NCBI GenBank assembly: GCA_005406025.1
Contig: BGZK01000478.1
Coordinates: 1 to 64,000 of the forward strand
Reading direction: 5' to 3'
DNA length: 64,000 nt
DNA from: Eumeta japonica
Taxonomy: Eukaryota; Arthropoda; Insecta; Lepidoptera; Psychidae
This document shows, piece by piece, positions 21,331-32,619 of the stretch. The notes beneath the pieces are model-generated. The model made no database searches. It was not told the origin of the DNA and was given only the letters and a program-made list of their open reading frames with translations. The position numbers and the translations under genes were made by a program. The stretch's first letter is position 1; each line of letters begins with the position of its first letter.

Positions 21331-22605
21331 GGTAAAAAAGATTTTTGTATTTTATAAGAAAAAAGTTGCGACAAATCTCTTTGGTTGTGCTGTTTGTATC
21401 TAGTTAGTACCGAAACCATTAAATAGATGACTTTTAAAAAAGGTAAAAAGTAAAAACTATCTCTCGTTATTTTTCTCTTGCTTTTTGTCTACCAAAATGA
21501 GTAAATGTAACACAGAAATACGATACATTTTGAAGTTTTATTATAAAAAAGAGAAAAATCTGACATAAGCAGTGAAAAAAATTTGTGACCTTGGACCTAA
21601 TGTAGTGTTGGAAAGAGTAGCACAAAACTAGTTCAAGAGTTTTCAGTACGGTAATTTTGATATCAAAGATGAAGCTTTGGTCGACTTGTTACGGATAAAG
21701 TCGATGCCATTTTGGAAAAAGTAGAGCAAGATCGACAGATTAGTTCTTACAACAGAGCTGATAAACTGGGGATTGATCACAAAACATCTTTCGGCCATTT
21801 TAAAAAAGCTGTATATACAAAAAAAACTTGATACTAGGGCCCCACACGAGTTCACTGAAAGAAATCTAATGAATTGTCTACTCCTTTGTGGTTCTCTACT
21901 GAATTGTAATGAAACCGAATCCTTTTTGGAAAAAATGATAATCAGTGATAAAATATAGATTATCTACAACAAGAAGGTGTAAAAAAGATAATGATTAAAA
22001 GGCAAAACAATTCTACAGACTATAGCGAAACTCAGATTAAATCGCAATGAGCTGATGCCATGTGTATAGTAGGATTGGAAGGACATTATTCATTACGAGC
22101 TTTTACCGTCGGGCAAAATCATAAAATTCGGACGTTTTCTGCCAACAGCTGATAAGACTCAAGCAAAAAGTAGAGAAGAAACGGCTGGAAATGATGAACA
22201 GAAAAAATGTGGGTTTTAACATGATGACGCCACACCACACACATCTTTAGCCACTCAGCAAATATTGAGAGAGTTTGCTTGGGAAGTGTTAATGCATCCA
22301 CCATATAGCACTGACCTTGCACCCTCAGATTTTAACTTATTTAAGTTTCTTTAGAGTTTTTAGGTAGTGTTAGGTTAACATCAAGAGACGACTGTCAAAC
22401 CAACTTGTGGTAGTTTTTTGAACAGAAGTTCCAAAATTTCTACAGGAATGGGAGTATGTCACTACCTATAAAATGACAACAGGTTGTTGAACAAAATGAC
22501 GTATATTGAACAGCATTATTGTAATTTATTGCAAATAAAATATGAGAATAAAATATCATGAATTTATATTTAAAATAAAAAAAATTTCCTCCACCCTATA
22601 TAATG
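21331..22605 (+). mobile_element. Decayed mariner element (copy 1)
   Basis: Contains a mariner transposase pseudogene (21497-22500). Candidate terminal inverted repeats are weak: GGCGGTAAAAAAGATTTTTGT near 21336 against the inverse of AAAAAAAATTTCCTCCACC near 22595. The coding similarity is certain; the exact ends are tentative. Confidence 0.7.
21497..22500 (+). pseudogene. Mariner transposase remnant
   Basis: Mariner transposases cut and paste DNA between TA sites. From ATG 21497 the frame reads MSKCNTEIRYILKFYYKKEK, and the homology then runs in several frames with stops: NFDIKDEALVD, PHEFTERNLMN, CGSLLNCNE, PHTSLATQQILREFAWEVLMHPPYSTDLAPSDFNLF-type text and a final QQVVEQNDVY ending near 22500. 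The first catalytic Asp block, normally GDEKWI, reads SDKI followed by a stop, so it is lost. The DDATPHTS and APSD blocks of the DD34D triad are still visible. The copy is inactive. Confidence 0.92.
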
Positions 22606-23380
22606 AAAGAAGTTGTTTTCTAATCACATAGGGAAAAAGTTATTTTTGGTTTATAGAACTAAAATTAAATTCTTTTTCCAGTGATTATTATTATTATTAT
22701 TCTACTAAAGAATTAAGAAAACAAACATTGTTATTCCAATTTTCGTCAGTTTTTCATATATAGTAATGTAGGACACATTTGAATTAAAGAAGAATACAAT
22801 TAAATACGATTAAAAGTTTTATTCTTTTTTATATTTCTCTGCATAACATTTTTACAAGGCCCTTGCGTTGGTATCAAAAAGTTAATATCAGTGTATGAGT
22901 TTCTGGAAATGACTTTCATGTGGCATGCATTACTTCAAATTTAGCACATTTTTTTGAAACCAAATTTAGTATTAGCATTAATGTTGGTGTTAGTGTTAGT
23001 ATTTGTACTAATATTGGTATTAGTATTGAAAGTAGGCTTTAATTTTCAGGAACCTTATTTCATAAAGTATTTTATTAAAATTATTAAAGAACTACAATTA
23101 TTTAAAGTTTTATCAGGCTGTATGACATGAGATTAACGGTAACTTTACAATTAAATTGTTTTGCAAAAAATACTTATGTGTATACTATGGCATGAAGGTT
23201 TCTGACGAATGGCATAGAATATTTAATAATTTAGCACGTAAGCACTAATTATGTGGTGTGGAATGTTTAAAAATGATAACTAAAATTATTGAACTGTCAA
23301 CTGTTTTATATTTTCCCAAATGGATGGAAATTTCAACTGGCGAAAATTGTGAGACAGACAAATATTTGTAATATTCCAAG
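22606..23380. other. Unassigned AT-rich DNA with short simple repeat
   Basis: Includes an imperfect hexamer array of TTAGTA/TTGGTG/TTAGTG type at about 22966-23028. The remainder shows no gene or named repeat. Confidence 0.5.
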
Positions 23381-23382
23381 TT

Positions 23383-24040
23383 TAAAAAAACCGGCCAAGA
23401 GTATGACGGACCATGCTGATTGTAGGGTTCCGTAGTTCTACTCCAAAGAAATGCACTACAGATGAAAGAAATTACTTTGTTACACTTTTTTTCATATTTC
23501 CCGCTCAAAGCACTTTAGTCATATATAACTAGAGAAACAAGTAGGTATGTCGACTATTACTCTTAAGTTGGTGCTCCAACAAAATAGCGTATTTTCATAT
23601 CAGTTACGTTCTTAAGAAAAGCAGTTTTGCGGCGATAACACAAAAACCGATGGAATATCTGATCATGTTCCAATTAATTTTCTTTCAGTGTACGTATTAA
23701 GCGTTATCTTTGTATTTTTTATATACTTTTTTGGAGGTATAGTTTAAAAAATAGAGAGGGGGTACAAAATTTATGCTATTTCCGGTGCAATTATTTCCAA
23801 AAATGTTTACTTTACCAATAAATTACTAAGAAATCTTAAAGTTTTTTTTTAAAGAACTGTCGAAATATGTGCCACACGATAATATTTGCTGAAAATTGTT
23901 TTTTCAGCTTTTGTTACATGTATGGAGTGCCTCCCCCCTATAGATATAGTTTTTGAGTAAAATGAACGTGACATATGTACCGACGGACATGACGAAATTA
24001 TAAGGGTTTCATTTTTACCTATTTGGCTCGGAACCCTAAA
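23383..24040. repeat. Dispersed Lepidopteran-type repeat, ACCGGCCAAG...GGAACCCTAAAAA (copy 1)
   Basis: Starts with AAAAAAACCGGCCAAGAGTATG and GTAGGGTTCCGTAGTT, and ends with GTACCGACGGACATGACG, TTATAAGGGTTTC and GGCTCGGAACCCTAAAAA. From memory this start and end pair is a widespread repeat in moths and butterflies, with class unclear. The interior is non-coding. Two further copies begin at about 54457 and 57745. Confidence 0.8.
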
Positions 24041-24299
24041 AACCATGTGATTTGTATTAATTTTTAAAGTATTGTGTGTTGTTTGTTTTTTTTTAACGGT
24101 TCTTGAAAAATTGTTTCTGTAATAGATTGCAAAAATTCATACCAAAACAAGAGTTTCTGTAAAAAATTAAGCACAGAAATGTCATGAAAATTGAGTAGTT
24201 ATTAAAAAAAAATGGACGAGTTGGTCAAAGGGCTGCTGAATCTAGTAATAGTTTAATTAAATTTCTCTCGAACCGTAAAAGTTTTCGCGCGTGACTCTG

Positions 24300-24450
24300 G
24301 ATTTCAAATCGCGAACCAACCGCAATACAGTCCAGACCTAATCACTATTTATTTATTCCTATTCTCAAACCTGAAAGATGAACTCTAAGGGAATCGACCC
24401 GCTGATGATGAAGCACCGAAGGCTACTTGTAACCGAAAAGTTTGACCAAT
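24300..24450 (+). pseudogene. Mariner transposase C-terminal fragment (copy 2)
   Basis: One plus-strand frame reads NQPQYSPDL, then FLFSNLKDEL*GNRPADDEAPKA, matching the end of mariner transposases around the YSPDLAP(C/N)D block and following LK(D/N)ELRG region. The third catalytic Asp position reads TIY, so the site is gone. The remaining transposase is not recognisable upstream. Confidence 0.75.
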
Positions 24451-24479
24451 GAAATGAAACCTTCTTTTGTACGGACTTA

Positions 24480-25365
24480 AGAATATATTGATTCATCCAA
24501 TAAATGCATTAAATAAGCGAGAATTATATTGAATAATAAATAAAAAATACTTTATTGATTGTTCCTCGTGTACAATGAAATAGCTATGGCGTGAAATCAC
24601 TACGGGACCAATTATATAATTTTATTTAATTTTGGTAACAAACAACAAATTTTACTGTGTTTGGCTGCGTCAGCTAAATTGTTCTATGTTCCCACGGTTT
24701 CATTCACATTTGGGACAAGTGCGTTCACAACCTCTTCTGTTTCAACGATGTAAAAGTAAGGCGAATTATCGAGTACCTGTAATTGAAATAATGAACATGT
24801 GTAACTAACATTTATTTATTATCGATGTATATACACAGTAATTTTTTCACGAGAATGATGATCACGATGATAAAACAGATAACAATCTATAAGTTTTGTT
24901 AACAATTGTTGTAAATTTATATTTCTATTTTTCTCCAAATTTTCAAAATTAGTCCATTGACCTAATTTTAGTATTAATGTTTATCTTGTGTATTACTTGT
25001 GAAGAACATTGGTTATATAGTATAATAATACTGTACATATATATGTATATGGAATTGGATATTAATTGGATGGAATTGGTACAAACATATATGTATACAC
25101 ACACACATCACACTAATGTAACTAATATCGTAAGTGCTTATTTGCCCAAATGAAAGCAAAGAGAAATTTTGAAACGAAACATAAATTATTTTGATCTCCA
25201 TACGCTTAAAATACTAACAGCTAACTAAATATTTTTGAGCTATTCAAGCATAAAACTTATGGATTTCATATATTTAGCGTACTTAAATAACAATAACTAT
25301 AGATAAAGAGAAAATATGTATATATATTGGTATAAATAAATATACATTATTCTGAAGATAAATGT
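24480..25365. other. Unassigned AT-rich DNA
   Basis: No gene recognised. A motif AAATACTTTATTGA near 24545 resembles that at 20871-20885, and both precede a change in composition. Confidence 0.35.
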
Positions 25366-25369
25366 GATC

Positions 25370-25690
25370 GTTCTCAATAGTAGGGCCATACAACCAGATA
25401 AATGTTGTTAATTTAATGCGGCATCCGAGGCAACAGCCCTCAGCGAAACGCCGACCCTTTTGGTTATTCGTACTTTTCTTTGACGTCGCGTTCACGCCCC
25501 AAAGGATTTATCACCGCCCTGGTTGACTTCGTTTGCTGTTATATCATTGTCTTAGCCGAGACCAAAGAGGTTAGGCTCGGCCTAAGAAAATAGGACGCGA
25601 TATCAAAACGTCTAGATGAAATATCGCCGTAAAGTTGTTGTACTTTGTCTCAGAATAAGGTTTTTCTTAGGAATATGAAATGACAATAAA
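25370..25690. promoter_or_regulatory. Candidate regulatory island
   Basis: A non-repetitive block of higher GC content with CpG-containing motifs (GCGGCATCCGAGGCAACAG, GACGTCGCGTTCACG) and an imperfect inverted repeat TTAGCCGAG/CTCGGCCTAA at about 25553-25588. A 70-codon minus-strand frame crosses part of it but ends in low-complexity Ile/Tyr codons. The regulatory role is inferred from composition only. Confidence 0.25.
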
Positions 25691-26890
25691 ATATTATATA
25701 AGGGATGTCGTGTTTGTATTTTTTTTGTGTCTCTTGTTTTAGCCATTCGATTACGAGATTGTTACCTAAATAGGATATCTCTTTTTCTATTTCTATTGCT
25801 AATTAAAAATGGATAAGCCTGGATGAACAAAATTACGTTGTCCATCCAGTTATTTTTGAATTACTTTATTTAACCAAACGGCCGACCGACAAGCTGACAG
25901 CCGACTTCTGTTTTAAACTGTATTTTCAAGGCATCAGAATTGCAAAACTGGGTATACGATATTTGATAATATGAGTAAGGTTACTAAAAAGCCACTAAGG
26001 ATTTTGAAAAAATTTAAAACCTTAGGGAATCTGTATGATCACGTGAGCAATTCCGTAAACGGCAAATTTTCTCAATACAGGTAGACACACAAATACAGAT
26101 AATTCCACCATTTGGTCACCGCACATTTCTGAACTTTACTTTTTATATTGACTAATAAGTTGGATATAATTTTGTCTTCCGTTGACGATCGGATATTAGT
26201 GGCCAGCGCTATTAATTTTTATAGAAATGAAACAGTTAAGTTTCTGCCGCGGAGATCGACAAAATAATAAGGATAACAATACCTATAGAAAGTGCAACAA
26301 TGTACATAATTTTTACGTTCGATACGTCATCGATTTTAGTATAAATATCTCAGCCCTCAGCAATAGTTATAAATTATCGCATTCCAATTCCAGAATAGAT
26401 ATTATGTATAAAGTTAATTGTCTCTCCGTGATTTCAAAATAACTACAATTCTCTGTGTCCATAACGTTATTTATACATATCAAGCTCCCAAATAACCTTT
26501 TAAATTTTTTTTTTGTCCGTATGTTTGTCTATTTGTTTATCTATGGTATCTGCGAAACGGTAGAACTCGTTACGGTGAGATTTTCACTGGAAGTTAGAGA
26601 AGCACATTTGGCAAAACTTAAGTACTTTTTATTCATGAAATATTTAGGGTCCCTGCATGAAAATTGAAAAATACTTACTTAAAAATGGAATAATTATCGG
26701 TATTGAATCAAGGTGGTGAAAGTGAATGTGAAAGGGCGGAATTCGGGATGAGAACCGGAACGACTGAAATCGAGGACGAAAAGCGGAAATCGGTATCGTG
26801 ATGGGCACATGTAACAGTTGATATAAATGGTATAAGAATTAATTATATGTCTACGCGGACGTATCAGTGGGAGAAAGGTCTCTGCAATAA
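25691..26890. other. Unassigned DNA, possible 5' part of a Helitron-type repeat
   Basis: Contains TGTCCGTATGTTTGTCTATTTG near 26513 and a purine-rich tract GGAACGACTGAAATCGAGGACG near 26757. Similar motifs occur in Lepidopteran Helitron-derived repeats and again near 59620-59730. Together with the array at 26900-27470 and the GC motif at 27629-27661 it may be one long element, but the ends are not clear. Confidence 0.35.
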
Positions 26891-26899
26891 AAATTATCG

Positions 26900-27475
26900 A
26901 TGGGTTTTAGGATTCCCTAAGAATGACCTCATCATCACTTTTATAATATATTTTGATATACGAATTTAATTGAAAATTCAATATAAAAGTATAAAGGTAG
27001 CTGGAAACAAATGAAAGGATATAATATACATATTAGGGATTCGTGAGAATAAATAAGACATTTTATCGTTTTGCCGATTTTCCTAAAATTTAGTATTTAC
27101 ACAATTAGAAGTCAAAGGCAGGAAATACAATATTTTTTAGAGTTTCGTGAATATAACTAAACACCCAAATAACTATAAACCGAAACACCAGTTTCAATAA
27201 AATCGAGTATGAAGATATCAAGAAGTCAATGGCGGAATATACGATACATATTTGGGTACTGGAAAATATTATGGATGGAATTTATCGATTCCAATAAAAT
27301 TTACCACATTGATAGCTGAAAAGTAGTTAAAGAATATATGATGTATTTTAAGGATTCCATGAAGAATATTAAAAATCCCTTGTAAATTAACCGATTCAAA
27401 TGAAATTTGGTGTAACAGTAGACGGAAATTAATTAAGGGATATATGGTTACGTTTTAAGGTTCGAACGCCGCCGA
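26900..27475 (+). repeat. Tandem array of a roughly 107-bp repeat, about 6 units (array A)
   Basis: A GGRTTC-centred motif recurs at about 26907, 27031, 27138, 27252, 27350 and 27461 (for example TTAGGGATTCGTGAGAATAA, AGAGTTTCGTGAATAT, AAGGATTCCATGAAGAATAT), each followed by similar AT-rich text with CCGATT and AAAATTT. Units diverge strongly. The unit matches the reverse complement of those in array B at 29620-30400. Confidence 0.75.
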
Positions 27476-27624
27476 ACCGGCTCGATTGATCAGATACTCA
27501 CTTTTTATTACGAGAATTGATGTCTATGATATGATAATAAATGGCATCATAATATCAGACGTTTAAGGGAACAAAAAATAAACGCACGCCAACCCAACAA
27601 TAGGAATAAACGCGAGAACTTTAG

Positions 27625-27665
27625 GTCACGCGGGTGAAGCCGCGGGTGAAGGCGCAGACGAAAAC
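27625..27665 (+). other. Possible Helitron 3'-end relic
   Basis: CACGCGGGTGAAGCCGCGGGTGAAGGCGCAGACG closely resembles the terminal hairpin region of Lepidopteran Helitrons, such as the one at 4941-4966 in this window. The expected CTAG end is not present, so it is either mutated or a relic. Confidence 0.45.
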
Positions 27666-28230
27666 TTAGTATATTTAATAAAGAAATTGATCAGATTGCG
27701 ATTTTATGCCATAACACAAAAAAAAACTGTTTCATGGAAACATACCATGAATTACTTTTTACTAAGTATTATAAATTCATCTGCAAAAGTTGGAGGAACT
27801 GCACCTAGTCTGTTTATGTATTTTATAGAAAGATATAACTTATTCTACTAAGATATTCAGGTACACATTCAAAGTAATAAAACTACTGATCGGAAAGTAG
27901 GTACAATTTATATGTTGAACTGTAATCACGAAAACCTATTTATATTTCCAATTTACTGAAATGATGAAAACACAAAATCCGTCGCTACGCCACCGCGTGT
28001 TTACTAGAGCTCTCATAATGGTTGATTAACTTTATATCGCTTATACAGACTTCCACTATGTATTATTATAACTCATTATTCGTAATTATTGCATCACTAT
28101 ATCGACATCAGATTTTCTCACACATATTTTTCTGTGACTGAAATAAAAAAAATGTGTTTTCCCTTGATCACTGAATTACGATCGAAATATTTATATATTT
28201 CACATTATTTTTTTATGATATTTAGAAGGA
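27666..28230. other. Unassigned AT-rich DNA
   Basis: No gene or repeat recognised. Confidence 0.35.
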
Positions 28231-28234
28231 TATA

Positions 28235-28600
28235 AACGAGCACGTGAGCCATTAACGAACACTCAATCCCGGAGGAGTCAGGTGTCGGCCTCCTTAAAAG
28301 GATATATGATAGAGGAGGGAGTGGGCTGGTGAAAGGGGGTAGTAGATTAATAGAGGGGGAATGTAATGATGAAAAGGAGAGTAGGCCACCGGAAATCACA
28401 CCCGCTGGAAAAAATGCGACAGCAGAAGCTATTATTTCACGTCTGTTTTCCCTGAAATCAAGAGAAACATCAAGATACTTTCTCTCACTCGGTCTTAATC
28501 CCCGTATTCATGAAAATATGGCGAAAAGAATTGAACAACAGACAATATATTCAGCAATTTTACTATTGCAGTTTTTTTACCACAAACAAATATTATAAAT
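28235..28600 (+). other. Unassigned island with 89-codon open frame
   Basis: The plus-strand frame at 28329-28598 encodes ECNDEKESRPPEITPAGKN and SRLFSLKSRETSRYFLSLGL. It looks more protein-like than most frames here, but no domain is recognised and no promoter or splice context supports it. A purine-rich G-tract region (28317-28359) overlaps its start. It could be a host exon or chance. Confidence 0.25.
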
Positions 28601-28823
28601 ATTCAGCCTATAGAACCCCATCCATGCGAGTTGAACTTGCAAGTTTTTAATGTCATTAAGGAATTTATTACTATCGGAGAATAAATATAACACACAAATT
28701 ATAGCATGACGAAATATTTCAATGAAATGGACTTGTTTGAAGTACCTTTATGCCGAATGTCTGATCTATACACCATAAATTTGTAGAATTAATGCCTGTT
28801 ACGAACTGGTAGAAATACTACTT

Positions 28824-28878
28824 TAACGGCTAATCTTGAAAATAACTTCTGTGAAGTTATTTTCAAGAATAGCCGTTA
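28824..28878. repeat. Near-perfect hairpin, 26-bp arms, 3-base loop
   Basis: The left arm 28824-28849 (starts TAACGGCTAATCTTG) pairs with 28853-28878 (ends TCAAGAATAGCCGTTA) at 25 of 26 positions, with loop TGT. The single mismatch is at the tenth base. Such a tight stem is the strongest fold-back structure seen in the window. Confidence 0.95.
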
Positions 28879-28889
28879 GACAAATAAAT

Positions 28890-29215
28890 TCCTACTAGGT
28901 CATTCCTGCATATTGAATTTCCAGATGCAGTGTTTGTTTATCAAATGTATCCCACGGCAGATGCAACTGTTTTAAAAAACATGTTTTTATTACCTAATCA
29001 AACGACATGTAAAGTTTATCCCGACTGTTATCTTTAACAAAATTTAAAAAAATACTTATTGAACAGGTTTAAAGCGAATTTGAATTTTAGAATTAGTTAC
29101 AAAGATGAGTCGTTGTGAAAATGAAAAAAAAAACTACCAACACATGCATATCTTGCTGAGATATATAAATAAATACAATAATAAAACTAAAACTAAGCAA
29201 TCTATGTAATTTATT
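28890..29215. other. Unassigned AT-rich DNA
   Basis: No gene or named repeat seen. Confidence 0.35.
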
Positions 29216-29619
29216 TTACAACCAACTTTCCATCCGCGAGTTGCCCGCGTGCAATGAGCTTCTCCCGTTTATTCCAATTATCGCGTTGACGTTGGTTCAT
29301 TTATTTATGACATAATATTGTAATAAAATGTTAATATATGTCCATCTTCAGGATACAAGCCATCTCTGTGCAAAATTTCATAAATAGGGTCAGTTATTTA
29401 GTCATGAAAATATAACAAATATGCAGACACTAGAGATACTTCTTATTCCTTTGAACCTTTGTCCTTGGCTCTATTCTCGCGACGAGGTTTATTTTAGTAG
29501 TAACTATTACATCGTTGCTCCCGTGTTTGCTTTTGTACCGCATGTAATGTACCTCGAGTCACACCCTTGCTTTTGGTTTATTCCAGTCTCGTTTCATTCT
29601 CAAATAAAATGAATTATAA

Positions 29620-30400
29620 GGTTCTTAATATTTTATTTAGAAAAAAAGGAAAAAACTGAGTATTTTGGCAAAATTAGTAGAATTATAATATTTCTTAGTA
29701 AATTTCATTGAACCTTTAAATATGAAACCCTAAAAACAATGTAGACTATTCATCCTTTTCCTTGATTTAAGCTATTACAAACAAAATTTCATTGAAATCG
29801 CTCAAATTACAGGGGTATTTATTAATCTCACAGAATACAACTGTGGAACTGTACGTCAATCAAAACGCTCTATTTGTGTTAATCAGAACAACTTGAGCAA
29901 ATTTCATTAAAATTGATGGAACTATAAGGGTTCTTAGTGATACTCCCGGAACCCTAACATGTGTATCTCGTTTATTGAACTAGGTTCTAACTATTTCTAT
30001 ACTAAATTTTAATTAAATCAATAAGAGCATAAAAGTTCGTAGTAAATTTCACGGAACCCTTAAATATATATCCTTGCATTAGTTTTCAGCAACCATTATT
30101 GTCAATTATATTAAAGTCGATTAAATTATAAGGGTTTCAGTAATTCTCACAAAAAGCTAAAAAAATATTCTATATTCTTACATTAGTTTCTAATATTGAA
30201 ATCGGTAACACTAAATTAGTTGTTAATTAATTTCACGGAACCCTAAAAAATGTATCGTATATCTTTTTGTTGATTTTCTGTTATCTCTTCGGTATATTAA
30301 GAACAATTTGTGCAAATTTCCACAAAATTTATGGAATTGTAAGAGTTTTTAATGAACTCACGGAGTACTAAAATAAGTATCTCGTATCTCGGCCCATCAT
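29620..30400 (-). repeat. Tandem array of a roughly 107-bp repeat, about 7 units (array B)
   Basis: The motif CACGGAACCCTAAAAA recurs in degraded form at about 29724, 29832, 29947, 30052, 30148, 30236 and 30361, each near a TCTCGTAT- or TATCCTTG-like block and AT-rich text containing AAATTTCATT. Steps are 88-125 bp. Orientation is opposite to array A. Confidence 0.8.
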
Positions 30401-32395
30401 CTAAGGTTGTATCTCGTGAGATTATGCGTTCACGTTTTGACCTATTTTTTTCAGGCACGGCTACTTCAATGATTATGGTTTCTTTGCCAGAGTTGTTCTA
30501 AAAAAGAAAGAGATTGTAAATATTTGAGGAAAAACGCATGATCAATTCCATATTGTATAGATAAACTGAAATACACATTCCATAAACAATATAATTATAT
30601 TAATAAAATACTTCTGCGAGACAATGAGCAGCTTCAGCGGAAAGTGCTTTATTTACATTTATGATTTGATGATTCAAATTATTACTTTTGAGCGCTTGTT
30701 CATTTGGCTCTTAATTAGAAAATTGTGGTTTTGTACTGCATGTCGTCATCATTTATTTTAATGATAAATATAATACTAAAACATTCTGATTTGTTCTAAC
30801 TATTGCAAACGCGAAATGTCCTTTTAGACATATTGGTGCACTTCAATTATTCGAAGAAAATAATCTAAGGCAAACTTAAAGAGAAATGGCTTTTTCAAGT
30901 TGTAGAACAAATTTTTTTAGAGCAATAAACGAAGAGATTACGCACAACAAAGATTTTTTAAGGTTGTTATCAAAATTGAAATAATTATCAAGGTAAATAG
31001 GCGGACAGTATTTAACTATTCTGCATCCAAAGAACCTACAATAATATTTATTAAATGTTGACCAGAATACAACTAGGCAGCTCTACCATCTGGTGCTGCA
31101 TTTAATGAAAGATTTATAAAATCGTAGAAAAATTGAACGCAAACTTTTTTATTATATTAGTAGTGTAAACAGCAAACTCTATGTGTCACTTAATTTATAA
31201 GTTGTGATTTTATGATTAAAGTTTTATTCAATAGTCAAATAAGAATATCATTTTCCTGTTAAAATCAGGTTGAAATGACGAGAAATAGCGAGAAAATCTT
31301 TATTTCGAAATATGCATAAAACGAAAGGCGTTGGAAAGCGTCTATCGTTCTATCTGTCGCCATAAAACTTGAGAACCACTGTGGGAACGGATTTTTAGTG
31401 TTAGCTGCGAATAAGCGTCCTAGGCTAGATCTAGAAATTTAAAGCTTGGTATAAAAATCGGATAACAAAAAGACGATATTTTTATAAATTCCCTTAATAT
31501 CATAAAAAAAATCTAAAAAAAGGTTAACCTTTCCGCCAATCCCTAAAAGGTTTTACTTTATATTTATCGATGTGCTTTTGAGATCTTCAAGTTCAAAAAA
31601 ATAGTTGTTCATAAGTCTTTGAGTTTTCACCCCAAATTTTCCAAAGACGATTGAGCTTCTGAACTTTTTTATTGATATCGAGCTCAAATCGTGCAAAATA
31701 TGCCTACTAGTAAATTATTGAGCTTCTTTACCTTAGAATATCAGTTTTAATGCGTTGTCGAGCTCTCTAAGCTTAAAAATATCGTTTATTACGTTTTGAG
31801 TTTTTCAAAGTCAAACATCTAAAATATGTTTAATGATCGCTATTTTTTAAAATCTTCAAATGTCATACTTTGGAACGCGTTCTTCAATTTTGATCCGCTT
31901 TTTGATTCGATTGGGTTTTTTGAGCATAAAAATTGAGCAAGTGTTAAACATCAATACAACGAGAATTTCACAATTCAAAAACTTTTCTTCTTCATTAACG
32001 ATATTGCTCGAAAGAGACAATGTGTGGAGATCGAGGTTATTTTTTTTATAAATTTATCCATAGAGCATTTAAAAAAAATTTCCAAAACAATGCTTTTTGA
32101 AATACATATCTCCCATGATATCTTTTGAACAAATAAATTATTCTTTATGCCATTTGCAGAACTTAAGTTCAAGATATTCTCAATTCTTATATAACAAGAA
32201 ATTAAAAATCTTTAGATTTTGGTATCGATCTGTAGAATAGTCTAAAATTTATTTCATAAACTTTTTTTGAAATTAATACGTTCAAAATTTCTCAAACTCT
32301 ACCAGGATTTATCGCTTCAAATTTTTAGAAAATAAATTGAGTGCCGCCTTTTGAATGCCGCTTACAGCGTTTCGATCAGTTAATTCGTTAAAAAA
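30401..32395. other. Unassigned DNA with weak internal repetition
   Basis: From about 31540 to 32060 the motifs GAGCT(C/T), TTGAGTTTTTCA and AAAATCTTCAA recur loosely at 60-90 bp spacing, suggesting a very old tandem array. The 30.4-31.5 kb part shows nothing nameable. Confidence 0.35.
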
Positions 32396-32408
32396 TTATG
32401 ATAGGCTT

Positions 32409-32433
32409 ACACAAACACACACACACACAAGCA

Positions 32434-32467
<34 letters not shown>

Positions 32468-32576
32468 CACACACAAACACACACATCACACACAAACACA
32501 CACACGCACACGCGCGCGCGCATGCGCTCACACGCATGCACAGAGAGAGAGAGAGAGAGAGAGAGACACACAAATA
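32409..32576. repeat. Compound microsatellite (CA)n, (GC)n, (GA)n
   Basis: An interrupted (CA)n tract at 32409-32513 includes a duplicated block CATCACACACAAACACACA. A CGCGCGCG stretch at about 32512-32520 and a (GA)n tract at about 32541-32566 follow. Open frames across it on both strands are simple-repeat artefacts. Confidence 0.97.
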
Positions 32577-32619
32577 TATAAACATACACATTACTCAGAA
32601 AATGGTCAAAATGGATTCC

